From positions 80,032 through 144,031 of the forward strand of contig NZ_VCCH02000008.1 in the NCBI RefSeq assembly GCF_005938675.2: 64,000 bases of DNA, written 5' to 3'. Below, one piece after another: positions 53,399 through 63,126 of this stretch. The DNA is from Mycobacterium sp. KBS0706 (GTDB lineage Bacteria; Pseudomonadota; Alphaproteobacteria; DSM-16000; Inquilinaceae). The translations under genes were made by a program, and so were the position numbers. Numbering within the stretch: position 1 is the stretch's first letter; each line of letters begins with the position of its first letter. The notes beneath the pieces were generated by a model. That model saw nothing but the letters and a program-made list of their open reading frames with translations, was not told where the DNA came from and ran no database searches.

Positions 53399-54988
53399 TC
53401 AGTTCAGGGGCTGGGGCTCGGCCGTCCCGCCGGCATTCCGTTCATAGGGGCACAGCTGGTTCAGGGCGATGCCGGTCTCCGCCTCCGGGAAGCAGCCTTC
53501 CCCGAACCGGCCCGCCTCGATCGGCAGGAACTGCCCCGCGCAGTTCACGGGCGCGACGGTGTCCGGCAATCCGCTGACGTCGCAGATCAGGGCGCCGCCC
53601 AGCTTGACGCCGGTCAGGTTCGCACCATCGAACTTCACATCGGTCAGGTTGGCGCCGCGGAAATCCGCATTGGTCAGGTCGCTGTTCTCGAAGGTCGCGC
53701 CGGTCAGGTCGGCGCGGACGAAGATCGCCCCCCGCAGGTCGATCCGGTCGAACCGGGCCGACCGGAAGAAGCCATCCGAGAAATCGGCCCCGGAGAAATC
53801 GGATCTACGGGCGTCGCTGCGCCCGGAGCCGGGGATCGAGAAATTGGCCCGGGGGCCGCAGGCGGCGTTGAACCTGGCGTTCGCTCCTTTGGCGCCCAGG
53901 AGCGTGGCCCGGCTGAGGGTGGCGTGCCGGAAATCCGCCCCGCCGAGCTGCGAATCGTCGAGCCGGGCGTCGTTCAGCATCGCGCACCAGAAATTGGCGC
54001 CCTCGGCGTTGGCGGTGACGATCTGGGCCCGGCCCAGCTGCGTCCGCAGATACGGCCGCCGGGGCAGATTGGGGGAGGCGAGGTTCTCGTCCGGCGCGAA
54101 ATTCGCACCCGCGAGAGAGGCGTTGGCGAAGTTCGCCTGCGTCAGGTTCGACCCGCCGAGATCGGCCTTGCCCAGGCTCGCCTGGTAGAAGTTCGCCAGA
54201 TACAGCTCGGAGGCCGAGAGGTCCGACCCCCGCAGGTCGGACCGGACCAGCTGGGCGAAGGCCATCGAGGCGCCGCGGAAATACCCGCCCGACAGGTTGA
54301 GCGGCACCTCCGCCGCAGCGGGCTCGCATGGACGCCGCGCGATGACGGACAGCGCGGCCTGGGTGTCCGCGCCGACCGCCGCTTCGTGCGAGGCCTCCTC
54401 CCGCGCCCTGCGGGCCGCGTCGCCGTCGAACACCGTCGGCGCGAAATGGGAGGAGACGACGGCGTGGGCGGCGATGGCGTCCAGCGCCACCCGACCGAGC
54501 TGGTCCTGGGCCGATCGGTCAGGGGCGCCCGAGACCATGCCGCCTCCGCCGCCGCCGGACAGGGGGCGCTGGTTGCCGTCCGGGCACAGCTCGTCCTGGC
54601 GGCTGCCGCCCATCAACTGCGCCAGGGCATGGACGCCGATCAGCCGGGTGGAGGTGTCGCTGCTGGCCAGGGCCTCGAAACCCTGGCTGTACTGCTCCTG
54701 CCGGCTCTTCTCGGCGCTCGCGCGTGCCGCCCCGGCCACCTGATGCAGGGTGTAGAGCGCGGCGACGACCAGGACCGGGACGATCAGCAACTGCCCGATG
54801 TTGCGGCGGTACCGGTCGGCATCCTTGGCCCGCTCCCTGCGGGTTTCGTAGCTGTGCCGCGCCGTCAGCAGCACCGGGCCCAGCAACCAGGCGATCAGGG
54901 CCAGCAGGACCACCGCCGCAATCAGCGCGATGGCGAGATTCGGACGGCTGCCCAGGTAGTTCTCGGCGTCGGCGAGCCAATTCGTCAT
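53399..54988 (-). CDS. Membrane-anchored pentapeptide-repeat protein
   Basis: The 529-residue protein starts at ATG 54988 (AGGAGGG upstream). Two transmembrane helices lie near 19-42 and 67-84 with a basic loop between (YETRRERAKDADRYRRN). After a linker, pentapeptide repeats A(D/N)LxG fill about 225-345 and about 410-490 (FVRADLTGATFENSDLTNAD, FRGANLTDVKFDGANLTGVK). These make a right-handed quadrilateral beta-helix. A Cys is seen in the C-terminal FPIE/CPYERN tail. The function is unknown; such proteins are scaffolds or DNA mimics. Upstream is the AT-rich region 54989-55369. Confidence 0.82.
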   Translation of the reverse strand: MTNWLADAENYLGSRPNLAIALIAAVVLLALIAWLLGPVLLTARHSYETRRERAKDADRYRRNIGQLLIVPVLVVAALYTLHQVAGAARASAEKSRQEQYSQGFEALASSDTSTRLIGVHALAQLMGGSRQDELCPDGNQRPLSGGGGGGMVSGAPDRSAQDQLGRVALDAIAAHAVVSSHFAPTVFDGDAARRAREEASHEAAVGADTQAALSVIARRPCEPAAAEVPLNLSGGYFRGASMAFAQLVRSDLRGSDLSASELYLANFYQASLGKADLGGSNLTQANFANASLAGANFAPDENLASPNLPRRPYLRTQLGRAQIVTANAEGANFWCAMLNDARLDDSQLGGADFRHATLSRATLLGAKGANARFNAACGPRANFSIPGSGRSDARRSDFSGADFSDGFFRSARFDRIDLRGAIFVRADLTGATFENSDLTNADFRGANLTDVKFDGANLTGVKLGGALICDVSGLPDTVAPVNCAGQFLPIEAGRFGEGCFPEAETGIALNQLCPYERNAGGTAEPQPLN

Positions 54989-55369
54989 GAAACCCTCCTG
55001 GGCCGGACCGCAATCCGGTGGCGGACGGCCGTCCGATCGGCAGCGCCGCAATTAGCGAGAACGGGAATGAATGGTCGAAGACTTTGGCGCATGATCGTTA
55101 TTCGTTTGCAACAATACTTTCAAATCCGGTTCAGAAGACTATAGAAAAGCCATATTTCAAACTCCCGATCTTTAGTGAAGGCTTGCAAATTTCCAATGAA
55201 GCTTGCAGCGGGTGCCGATCAGGCGGTGATCCTATTGTATAACATGGTTGTTCAGTCTTGCAAAAGGAAAGAAAAATTCTATCCAAGAGTAAGTAAATTA
55301 TAACACATATGCATCAGAAACTTGAGGCATGGCCTGTCGTCGTGGATTTGTCCTGACTTGATCCGTCCT
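54989..55369. other. AT-rich intergenic region without a gene
   Basis: This 381-base stretch is much richer in A and T than the rest of the window. No coding frame has a ribosome site. On the minus strand TTGCAA (55263-55258) and TATACA (55241-55236) are spaced 16 bp like a sigma-70 promoter for the pentapeptide-repeat gene. TTGCAA also occurs at 55106 and 55183, spaced 77 and 75 bp. No repeat or phage-like sequence was seen. Confidence 0.45.
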
Positions 55370-56176
55370 TCACGGACGGGCCGGCGCGGCCTTGCGGCTG
55401 CGGCCGCGCAGCGCCAGCATCGCGGCGTTCCACGCCACGCAGGCGGCCAGGGCCAAGCCCAGCGCCGCGGCGGAGCCGAGCGGCAGGGCGGCCAGGTGCA
55501 GCAGCGCCAGCGCCGGGATGTAACCGACCATGCCGATCAGGGCATTGGCGTAGACCGCGGCGGTCGCCGGCCCGCCGATCCGCGGATGCAGCAGCACGGC
55601 CAGGCTGCCGGTGACGACCGGGGCCAGGGCCGCGAAGCCGGCTGCCGCCGGCCCCAGGGCGCGGCCGATCAGCAGCACCGCGGCGATCAGGCCGGTGACC
55701 GCCGCCGCCCGCGCCGGGATGTCCCAGCGCCGTCCGGCGGCCCGCACCGGCGGCGTCGCCGCCAGGCCCCGCAGCGCGATCGGCAGGCAGGCGGCGAAGA
55801 CGACCAGGTTCAGCACCACGGCACCGGGCAGGGTCCAGTCGACCCGGGAGACAGCGGCCGCCATGGCGCCCCAGCCCAGCAGCCCCAGCGGCAGGCTGAC
55901 GGCCAGGCTGCGCGAGCGGGCGAGCAGGGAATAGAACGTCAGGAACACGGCGGTCGCGGTGTTGACCGCCAGGCTGGCCACGGCGCTGCCGGCGATGAAC
56001 CCGGCATCGTGCTCCAGCGCCAGGAAGACATAGGCCGGGCCGACCGAGATCGGCAGCGTCGCGATCATCGCCCCGAGCACCGGTCCGCTGCGCTCGACCA
56101 GCAGCGACGCGACGACCACGATCCCGGCGGCCAGCGCCAGCTTGGCGGCGAACAGGAGCCAGAACGGGTCGATCAC
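55370..56176 (-). CDS. Multi-pass membrane protein of unknown function
   Basis: The 268-residue protein has about eight hydrophobic segments. It begins MIDPFWLLFAAKLALAAGIVVVASLLVE and has two Gly/Ala-rich repeats that resemble a duplicated fold (GPVLGAMIATLPISVGPAYVFLAL, GFAALAPVVTGSLAVLLHPR). It could be a small permease. I recognise no family name. It ends close to the AT-rich region and is divergent from an EamA gene. Confidence 0.7.
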   Translation of the reverse strand: MIDPFWLLFAAKLALAAGIVVVASLLVERSGPVLGAMIATLPISVGPAYVFLALEHDAGFIAGSAVASLAVNTATAVFLTFYSLLARSRSLAVSLPLGLLGWGAMAAAVSRVDWTLPGAVVLNLVVFAACLPIALRGLAATPPVRAAGRRWDIPARAAAVTGLIAAVLLIGRALGPAAAGFAALAPVVTGSLAVLLHPRIGGPATAAVYANALIGMVGYIPALALLHLAALPLGSAAALGLALAACVAWNAAMLALRGRSRKAAPARP

Positions 56177-56322
56177 GGCGGGTCTCCGGGCGGCGGGGCC
56201 GTCCTCCTTGCTAGCTCATCCGGTGCTGCCGATGCCGTGACGCTTTGTCGGGCCAGTCCTGCGCGGGATTCGACCGCAAGAACCGGGTGGCGGCGCGACC
56301 GTCTCTCGGCGAGAACGGCGGC

Positions 56323-57279
56323 ATGAGCATCGCCAAACCCGCAGTCCCGCCCGCGATGGCTTTCGCCGACTGGCTGCTGCTGATCGCCCTGTCGCTGGTC
56401 TGGGGCGGATCCTTCTTTTTCTCCAAGGTGGCAGTGGCCGAACTGCCGCCGCTGACCATCGTCCTCGTCCGGGTCGGGCTGGCGGCCGCAGCGCTGCTGC
56501 CGGTGTTGTACCTCGCAGGCCAGACGCTGCCGCGCGACCGCGGCACCTGGGCCGCCTTCTTCGGCATGGGGGTGCTCAACAACCTGATCCCGTTCTGCCT
56601 GATCGTCTGGGGCCAGACCCGGATCGGCAGCGGCCTCGCCGCCATCCTCAACGCCACCACGCCCTTGTTCACCGTGCTGGTCGCGCATGTGCTGACCGCC
56701 GACGAGAAGATGACGCCGAAGCGGCTGGCCGGGGTGCTGCTCGGCCTCGCCGGCGTCGTCGTGCTGATCGGCCCGCAGGTGCTGGGCGGGCTGGGCGGCG
56801 AGGTGACGGCCCAGATCGCGATCCTCGGCGCCGCCTTGTCCTACGCCTTCGCCGGCATCTTCGGCCGCCGCTTCCGCGGCCTGCCGCCGATGGTCACCGC
56901 CACCGGCCAGGTCAGCGCCACGACCGTGATGATGCTGCCGATCGTCTGCCTGGTCGACCGGCCCTGGGCCCTGCCGATGCCGAGCGGCACGACGCTGCTG
57001 TCGCTGGTCGGCCTGGCGCTGCTCAGCACCTCGCTGGCCTATGTCCTCTACTTCAAGCTGCTGGCCCGGGTCGGCGCCACCAACACGGTGCTGGTGACGC
57101 TCTTGATCCCGCCCAGCGCGATGCTGCTCGGCCATCTGGTGCTGGGCGAGGTGCTGTCCGGCCGCGCCTGGATGGGCATGGCGCTGATCGGGCTGGGCCT
57201 GATCGCGATCGACGGCAGGTTGTTCGGGAAATTGTGGCGGGCGATTGACCGATCGCCCGGTCAGGCCACCTCGTCATAG
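56323..57279 (+). CDS. EamA/DMT-family transporter
   Basis: This 318-residue protein has ten hydrophobic segments in two EamA repeats. ATG 56323 follows GGCGAGAACGGCGGC; ribosome site is weak. Typical stretches: WLLLIALSLVWGGSFFFSKVAVAELPPLTIVLVRV, IGSGLAAILNATTPLFTVLVAHVLTADEKM, LLSTSLAYVLYFKLLARVGATNTVLVTLLIPPSAMLLGHLVLGE. Likely a metabolite exporter. Its last 19 bases overlap the convergent aroA gene. Confidence 0.85.
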   Translation: MSIAKPAVPPAMAFADWLLLIALSLVWGGSFFFSKVAVAELPPLTIVLVRVGLAAAALLPVLYLAGQTLPRDRGTWAAFFGMGVLNNLIPFCLIVWGQTRIGSGLAAILNATTPLFTVLVAHVLTADEKMTPKRLAGVLLGLAGVVVLIGPQVLGGLGGEVTAQIAILGAALSYAFAGIFGRRFRGLPPMVTATGQVSATTVMMLPIVCLVDRPWALPMPSGTTLLSLVGLALLSTSLAYVLYFKLLARVGATNTVLVTLLIPPSAMLLGHLVLGEVLSGRAWMGMALIGLGLIAIDGRLFGKLWRAIDRSPGQATSS

Positions 57280-58520
57280 GTGACGCCCAGCGAGGCCAGC
57301 GCGTCCCAAAAGCCGGGATAGGTCTTGGCCACGCAGCCGGGGTCGAGGATGGTGATGCCGCCGATCTTCAGCCCGGTCAGGGCGAAGCTCATGGCGATCC
57401 GATGGTCGGCATAGGTCTCGATCCGGGTCGGCAGCACCTGGCCGGCCAGGGCGGGGTCGGAGGCGACGATCAGATCGTCGCCCTCTTCGCGGCCCAGGCC
57501 GGGGCGGATGCGCGACAGCTCGGTCGCCAGCGCGGCGACGCGGTCGCATTCCTTGACCCGGAGGTTGGCGATGCCGGTGAAGCGCACCGGCGTTTCATTG
57601 AACGCCGCCAGCACCGCCAGCGTCGGCACCGCGTCCTGCATCTGCGACCCGTCGATCACGGGCGGGAGATGCGGGAACCGGGCGATCAGCGCCTGGGCCT
57701 TGGCGTCCGGCTGGGTGAAGGCGGGCACGCCCAGGTCGATGGCGCCGCCGGTCAGCGCCTCGGCCCCCCACAGATAGGTCGCGGCCGAGGCATCGGGCTC
57801 GATCACATGGTCGACGGCGCGGTAGCCGGTCGGCTGCACCCGCCAGGTCGCCTCGTCCAGCTGCTCGACCTCGGCGCCGAAGGCGCGCATCGCCGCCACC
57901 GTCAGGTCGACATAGCCGCGGGCGCCAATCTCGCTGCCGGTCAGCGCCACCTCGACCGGCCCGGTGCCGCAGGCGGCGGCCATCAGCAGGGCGGAGATGT
58001 ACTGGCTGGACAGGCCGCCATCGATCTCGACCCGGCCCGGCGCGAAGGGGCCGTGGCCGCGCACCGTGACCGGCGGGTATCCGTTGCTGTCGGTGATGTC
58101 GATGCCGAGCGAGCGCAGCGCCTGCACCAGCGGGCCGATCGGCCGCTTGCGCATATGCGCGTCGCCGTCCACCACCACGGTGCCGTCGACCATGGTCGCG
58201 GCGGCGGTCAGGAAGCGCGTGGCGGTGCCGGCATTGCCCAGGAATAGCGGCTCGGCCGGGGCCTGCAGCCGGCCGGTGCCGGTGACCGTGAAGCTGGTGT
58301 CGTCCGGCTCCTCGACCGTCACGCCCATGGCGCGCAGGGCCGCGGCCATCAGCTTGGTGTCGTCGCTCTTCAGCGCCCCGGTCAGGCGGCTGGTGCCGCG
58401 GGCCAGCGCCGCCAGCAGCAGGACGCGGTTGGTGATCGACTTCGACCCCGGCGGGATCACCCGGCCGGTCAGCGGCCGGCCCGGCGCCTTGATCGTCAAA
58501 CCGTTTGCGCGCGCATCCAT
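57261..58520 (-). CDS. aroA: 3-Phosphoshikimate 1-carboxyvinyltransferase (EPSP synthase)
   Basis: The 419-residue enzyme has the EPSPS motifs PGSKSITNRVLLLAALA, FLGNAGTATRFLTA, DGDAHMRKRPIGPLVQAL, GLSSQYISALLMAA, RVKECDRVAALATEL and YADHRIAMSFALTGL. It joins shikimate-3-phosphate and PEP, the sixth shikimate step and the glyphosate target. The active-site loop reads LGNAGTATR. The gene stands alone here, away from aroQ at 38359. It ends in an overlap with the EamA gene. Confidence 0.95.
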   Translation of the reverse strand: MDARANGLTIKAPGRPLTGRVIPPGSKSITNRVLLLAALARGTSRLTGALKSDDTKLMAAALRAMGVTVEEPDDTSFTVTGTGRLQAPAEPLFLGNAGTATRFLTAAATMVDGTVVVDGDAHMRKRPIGPLVQALRSLGIDITDSNGYPPVTVRGHGPFAPGRVEIDGGLSSQYISALLMAAACGTGPVEVALTGSEIGARGYVDLTVAAMRAFGAEVEQLDEATWRVQPTGYRAVDHVIEPDASAATYLWGAEALTGGAIDLGVPAFTQPDAKAQALIARFPHLPPVIDGSQMQDAVPTLAVLAAFNETPVRFTGIANLRVKECDRVAALATELSRIRPGLGREEGDDLIVASDPALAGQVLPTRIETYADHRIAMSFALTGLKIGGITILDPGCVAKTYPGFWDALASLGVTYDEVA

Positions 58521-58593
58521 GCCGGCCGTCCAGATCTCTCTTGCGATGGTTCTGTCCTAGCGGTCCGCGCGGCCTTGAACCAGCGCGATCGGC

Positions 58594-58938
58594 TCATTCG
58601 AGCCATTCGGTGATGAAGCTGCCGTTCTCGTGGATGTCGATGGTCTGCAGCGGGCCGGGGCCGGGATTGGTGAATTTGTGCGGCGTGTTCGGCGGCACCA
58701 CCACGATCTGCCCGGCCTCGGCCAGGATCTCCTGCGCGCCCAGGGTGAACAGGACGCGGCCGGCGCGGATGATGAAGGTCTCGGGGTAGGGGTGGCGGTG
58801 CAGCTTCGGTCCGCCGCCCGGCTCGGCCCGGTCGAAGAAGATCACCGAGACATTGGCGCCATGCTTGCCGAGCTGGATCTCGCCATGCCAGCGCTCGGGA
58901 TCCTCGGCCCAGGCCTGGCGGTCGATGACATGCTTCAT
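58594..58938 (-). CDS. Cupin-domain protein
   Basis: This 114-residue single cupin has the metal motif KLHRHPYPETFIIRAGRVLFTLG and a second motif VVVPPNTPHKFTN with the last His. It begins MKHVIDRQAWAEDPERWHGEIQLG. Function unknown. It follows the LysR gene on the same strand, 21 bases after its stop. Confidence 0.8.
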   Translation of the reverse strand: MKHVIDRQAWAEDPERWHGEIQLGKHGANVSVIFFDRAEPGGGPKLHRHPYPETFIIRAGRVLFTLGAQEILAEAGQIVVVPPNTPHKFTNPGPGPLQTIDIHENGSFITEWLE

Positions 58939-58959
58939 GGCGGTCTCTCCCTTCGTGTC

Positions 58960-59862
58960 TTACAGGTCCGGCCCGAGCGTCCGGGCTTCGCCCAGCAGCC
59001 AGTCGCGGAAGGCGACCAGGCCGGGCCGCGGCGCCCGGTCGGCCGGCACGGTGAACCAGTAGCCGTGACGGCTGTGGAAACCCAGCCCCGCCGGATTGAC
59101 CAACCGCCCGGTCAGCAATTCCTCCCCGATCAGGCAGCGCGGCACCAGGGCCAGGCCCTGGCCGGCGATGGCGGCGCGGATCACCAGCGCGTAGAAGCCG
59201 AAATGCACCATATGGGCCGGGGCGAACTCGGCCAAGCCCTGGGCCTCGGCGAACTCGCTCCAGCGCAGCGGCGTGTGGCGGTGGTCCAGCACGGTGTAGC
59301 GGCGGACGTCCTCGGCCGCGGCGATGCCGCCCATCCGGGACAGCAGCGCCGGCGCCCCGACCAGCGCGATGGTGCGGCCGAACAGATACTCCGCCTGCTG
59401 GCCCGGCCAGTCGCCCTCGCCGAAGCGGAACACGCCGTCGGCCTCCTCGACCGTGTCGCCGGTGGCCTGGGTGGTGAACTGCACCTCCAGCTCCGGCCGC
59501 GCCTTGGCCAGCAGCGAGAGGCGCGGCACCAGCCAGCGGTCGCCCAGGATCGGCAGGACATGCAGCCGGATGGCGTTGGGCGACCCGCGCAGCGCCGCGA
59601 TCCGCCCGGCCGCGGTCTCCAGCGCGCCCAGCGCGATCCGTGCCTGCTCGACATAGATCCGCCCGGCCGGGGTCGGCACCAGGCCGCGGCCGGTGCGGGC
59701 GAACAGCGGCATTCCGGCGATCTCCTCCAGGCTGCGCAGCTGCTTGCTGACCGCGCTCTGGGTCAGGTGCACGCTCTTCGCCGCCTCGGAGGCCGAGCCG
59801 TGCTCGACCAGCGCGGCCAGGACGCGCAGCGCGGTGGTGGAGGGCAGGGGGATCGGCGCCAT
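58960..59862 (-). CDS. LysR-family regulator divergent from the argH-type operon
   Basis: The 300-residue product from ATG 59862 begins MAPIPLPSTTALRVLAALVEHGSASEAAKSVHLTQSAVSKQLRSLEE, a GcvA-like LysR HTH. An ATG at 59880 would add 6 residues; neither has a good ribosome site. It is divergent from an argininosuccinate-lyase-like gene and amino acid ABC transporter, which it probably controls. The intergenic region has a palindrome at 59922-59934. Confidence 0.82.
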   Translation of the reverse strand: MAPIPLPSTTALRVLAALVEHGSASEAAKSVHLTQSAVSKQLRSLEEIAGMPLFARTGRGLVPTPAGRIYVEQARIALGALETAAGRIAALRGSPNAIRLHVLPILGDRWLVPRLSLLAKARPELEVQFTTQATGDTVEEADGVFRFGEGDWPGQQAEYLFGRTIALVGAPALLSRMGGIAAAEDVRRYTVLDHRHTPLRWSEFAEAQGLAEFAPAHMVHFGFYALVIRAAIAGQGLALVPRCLIGEELLTGRLVNPAGLGFHSRHGYWFTVPADRAPRPGLVAFRDWLLGEARTLGPDL

Positions 59863-59921
59863 CGCTCCGGCTATGACCATTCGGACTGGCGCATACGATA
59901 TTCCATTCCCGACTATCGCGG

Positions 59922-59934
59922 GGAAATCATTTCC
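59922..59934. promoter_or_regulatory. Candidate LysR operator before the argH-type operon
   Basis: GGAAATCATTTCC is a perfect palindrome (6 + 1 + 6), 53 bases before the operon start. It lies in the 125-bp region between divergent LysR and lyase genes. Confidence 0.4.
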
Positions 59935-59987
59935 ATTGTGGCGCCGGGACGGTCTCGGCAGCATCCCTGCCGAACAGGGAGCCAAGC

Positions 59988-61412
59988 ATGACCGAACCGA
60001 CCCGTCTCTGGGGCGCCCGCTTCCGCGCTGCGCCCGCGCCGGAGCTGATGGCCCTGTCGCGCTCCGACGCCAGCCATTTCCGCCTCGCCCCCTATGATCT
60101 AGCCGCCTCCGCCGCCCATGCGCGCGAGCTGGTGCGCGCCGGCATCCTGACCGCGGCCGAGGGCGAGACGATCGCCTCGGCCCTGTCCGACCTGGCGCGC
60201 GACACCGCCGCCGGTACCGTGAAGCCGAACCAGGGCGACGAGGACGTCCACACCTTCCTCGAGCGCGCGCTGACCGAGCGGCTCGGCGCCCTCGGCGGCA
60301 AGCTCCGCGCCGGCCGGTCGCGCAACGACCAGGCTGCCAACGACCTGAAGCTGTATCTGCGCGACGTCGCCCGCCGCCTGGCCGGCCATGTCATGCTGGT
60401 GCAGCAGGCGCTGGTGGCGCAGGCCGAGGCGCATGTGGCGACGCTGGCGCCCGGCTTCACCCATCTGCAGCCGGCCCAGCCGGTCACCTTCGCCCATCAG
60501 CTGCTGGCCCACGCCCAGACCTTCGCCCGCGATGTCGAGCGGCTGCAGGACTGGGACCGGCGCAGCGCGCGGTCGCCGCTGGGCGCCGCCGCGCTGGCCG
60601 GCTCCGCCATCGCCCTGCGCCCCGACCTGTCGGCGGCCGAGCTGGGTTATGACGGCCCCTGCGAGAACTCGATCGACGCCGTCGGCAGCCGCGACCATGT
60701 GGCCGAGTTCCTGTTCGTCGCCGCGATGCTGTCGGTGCATCTGTCGCGGCTGGCGGAGGAGGTGTTCCTGTGGTCGTCGCGCCAGTTCCGCTGGGTCGAG
60801 CTGGACGATGCCTACGCCACCGGCTCCTCGATCATGCCGCAGAAGAAGAATGCCGACATCGCCGAGCTGACGCGCGGCCGGGCGTCCCGGCTGATCGGCG
60901 GGCTGACGGCGATGCTGACGGCGCTGAAGGGCCTGCCCTTCGCCTATAACCGAGACTTGGCCGAGGACAAGCGCGCCGCCTTCGAGGCGGTCGACACGCT
61001 CGACGCCGTGCTGCCGGCGATGGCCGGGATGCTGCGCACCCTGCGGGTCAATGTCGAGACGCTGAAGCGCCAGTCGGTCGAGGGCTTCACTTTGGCCACC
61101 GAGGTAGCGGACTGGCTGGCCCGGCGCGGCGTGCCCTTCTCCGAAGCGCATGAGATTACCGGCGCCCTGGTCCGGCTCTGCGAGGATCGCGGCATCGGGC
61201 TGGAGGATCTGGCGGATGCCGACCTGGCGGCGGTCGACCCGCGGCTGGCGCCGGAGATCCGGTCCTGCCTGACGCCCGAGGCGGCCGTGGCGGCCCGCAG
61301 CGGCCATGGCGGCACCGCGCCGGACCGGGTGCGCGAGCAGCTGGCGCGGCTGCGCGAGCTTCTGGTCGAGCAGGACAGCTGGGCCCAGGCCTATGATGGC
61401 CCGCGCGGCTGA
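59988..61412 (+). CDS. argH: Argininosuccinate-lyase-family enzyme
   Basis: This 474-residue protein is a full-length fumarase/aspartase superfamily lyase. Motifs: GNDQAANDLKLYLRDV-like SRNDQAANDLKLYLR, the THLQPAQPVTFAHQLLAHAQTF catalytic His segment, and the mobile serine loop GSSIMPQKKNADIAEL near residue 280. ArgH splits argininosuccinate into arginine and fumarate. The setting is unusual: it leads an operon with a polar amino acid ABC transporter and a divergent LysR gene, not arginine genes. Relatives in this subfamily include EDDS lyase, so a catabolic lyase acting on an imported C-N aspartyl compound is possible. Confidence 0.82.
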   Translation: MTEPTRLWGARFRAAPAPELMALSRSDASHFRLAPYDLAASAAHARELVRAGILTAAEGETIASALSDLARDTAAGTVKPNQGDEDVHTFLERALTERLGALGGKLRAGRSRNDQAANDLKLYLRDVARRLAGHVMLVQQALVAQAEAHVATLAPGFTHLQPAQPVTFAHQLLAHAQTFARDVERLQDWDRRSARSPLGAAALAGSAIALRPDLSAAELGYDGPCENSIDAVGSRDHVAEFLFVAAMLSVHLSRLAEEVFLWSSRQFRWVELDDAYATGSSIMPQKKNADIAELTRGRASRLIGGLTAMLTALKGLPFAYNRDLAEDKRAAFEAVDTLDAVLPAMAGMLRTLRVNVETLKRQSVEGFTLATEVADWLARRGVPFSEAHEITGALVRLCEDRGIGLEDLADADLAAVDPRLAPEIRSCLTPEAAVAARSGHGGTAPDRVREQLARLRELLVEQDSWAQAYDGPRG

Positions 61413-61424
61413 ACGGAGGGGCGC

Positions 61425-62324
61425 ATGACCGACACGACGGCGACCACGGGCACCTCGCCCTATTCCATCGCCCATCTGCGCCACGTGCCGCGCCGGCACT
61501 ATGGCCGTTGGGTCGCAGCGGCGCTGATCCTGCTGGCCCTGGCGGCGATCGTCAAAGCCTTCGCCGAGGGCCAGATCGCCTGGCCGGTGGTCGGCCAGTT
61601 CTTCACCGCGCCGGCGATCCTGTCGGGCCTGGCCAACACCATCCTGATGACGGTCTGCGCCATGGCGCTGGGCATCGCGCTCGGCGTCGTGTTCGCGATC
61701 ATGGTGATGTCGCCCAACCCGGTGCTGAAGACCGTGGCGGTCGGCTATATCTGGTTCTTCCGCGGCACGCCGCTGCTGCTGCAGCTGCTGCTGTGGTTCA
61801 ACCTGGCGCTGGTGTTCCCGGTGATCGGCATCCCCGGCCTGTTCGAGGGGCGGACGGTCGACCTGATCACGCCCTTCGTGGCGACGCTGCTGGGCCTCGG
61901 CATCAACCAGGGCGCCTACACCGCCGAGGTGGTGCGCGGCGGCATCCTGTCGGTCGATCTCGGCCAGACCGAGGCGGCCAAGGCGATCGGCATGACCCGG
62001 CTGGTGGCGCTGCGCCGGATCGTGCTGCCGCAGGCGATGCGGGTGATCATCCCGCCGGTCGGCAACGAGGTGATCAGCATGATCAAGCTGACCTCGGTCG
62101 CCAGCGTCATCCAGTACGCCGAGATGCTGCGCAACGCCCAGACCATCTATTACGCCAATGCCCGGGTGATCGAGCTGCTGATCGTCGCCGCGATCTGGTA
62201 CCTGGTCGTGGTCACGGTGCTCAGCATCGGCCAGCATTTCCTGGAGAAGCGGTTCGCCCGCGGCCGCGGCGACAAGCGGACCAAGCGCGCCGCCGCGGTC
62301 CTCGACCAGCCGAAGGAGGCCTGA
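61425..62324 (+). CDS. Polar amino acid ABC transporter permease
   Basis: The 299-residue permease of the HisM/GlnP type is 12 bases after the lyase stop (ACGGAGGGGCG upstream). About five transmembrane helices begin with WVAAALILLALAAIVKAF. The EAA loop is EAAKAIGMTRLVALRRIVLPQAMRVIIPPVGNE. It has an extended N-terminus and a basic C-terminal tail. Only one permease gene is present, so a homodimer is expected. Confidence 0.92.
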   Translation: MTDTTATTGTSPYSIAHLRHVPRRHYGRWVAAALILLALAAIVKAFAEGQIAWPVVGQFFTAPAILSGLANTILMTVCAMALGIALGVVFAIMVMSPNPVLKTVAVGYIWFFRGTPLLLQLLLWFNLALVFPVIGIPGLFEGRTVDLITPFVATLLGLGINQGAYTAEVVRGGILSVDLGQTEAAKAIGMTRLVALRRIVLPQAMRVIIPPVGNEVISMIKLTSVASVIQYAEMLRNAQTIYYANARVIELLIVAAIWYLVVVTVLSIGQHFLEKRFARGRGDKRTKRAAAVLDQPKEA

Positions 62325-62327
62325 GCC

Positions 62328-63092
62328 ATGCCGCCGATGGTGGTCGCCGCCGAGGTCCACAAGCATTTCGGGTCGCTGCATGCGCTGCAGGGCGTGTCGC
62401 TGGAGGTCGAGCGCGGCGAGGTGCTGTGCATCATCGGCCCCTCGGGCTCGGGCAAGAGCACGCTCTTGCGCTGCATCAACCAGCTGGAGAGCGTCGATGG
62501 CGGTGCCGTCTGGGTCGATGGCGAGCTGGCCGGATACCGGCGCGACGGCGACGCGCTCTACGCCCTGACCGACCGCGAGGTGGCGCGCCAGCGCCTGGCC
62601 AGCGGCATGGTGTTCCAGCGCTTCAACCTGTTCGCCCATCTGACCGTGCTGGCCAACATCATCGAAGGCCCGGTCACGGTGCAGAAGCGGCCGAAGGCCG
62701 AGGCGGTGGCCGAGGCCATGGGCCTGCTGCAGCGCGTCGGCCTGGCCGACAAGCGCGACGCCTATCCGGCCGAGCTGTCCGGCGGCCAGCAGCAGCGCAT
62801 CGCCATCGCCCGCGCTTTGGCAATGAAGCCGAAGCTGATGCTGTTCGACGAGCCGACCTCGGCCCTCGACCCCGAACTGGTGGGCGAGGTGCTGGCGGTG
62901 ATGCGCGACCTCGCCGCCAGCGGCATGACCATGATCGTGGTGACGCATGAGCTGGGCTTCGCCCGCGAGGTGGCGAACCGGGTCGTGTTCATGGACCGCG
63001 GCCGGATCGTCGAGATCGGCCCGCCGCAGCAGGTGCTGGGCAGCCCGCGCGAGGCGCGCACCCGCGACTTCATCGCCGCCGTCCTGTCGTGA
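62328..63092 (+). CDS. Polar amino acid ABC transporter ATPase
   Basis: This 254-residue ATPase is of the GlnQ/HisP type. It has Walker [11 protein letters not shown]-loop [16 protein letters not shown], signature [15 protein letters not shown], Walker [16 protein letters not shown] and the switch His in VVTHEL. It begins 3 bases after the permease and powers uptake. Confidence 0.95.
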   Translation: MPPMVVAAEVHKHFGSLHALQGVSLEVERGEVLCIIGPSGSGKSTLLRCINQLESVDGGAVWVDGELAGYRRDGDALYALTDREVARQRLASGMVFQRFNLFAHLTVLANIIEGPVTVQKRPKAEAVAEAMGLLQRVGLADKRDAYPAELSGGQQQRIAIARALAMKPKLMLFDEPTSALDPELVGEVLAVMRDLAASGMTMIVVTHELGFAREVANRVVFMDRGRIVEIGPPQQVLGSPREARTRDFIAAVLS

Positions 63093-63126
63093 CCGGCGGA
63101 ACCAGAACAACAGGAGAGGCTCAGCT

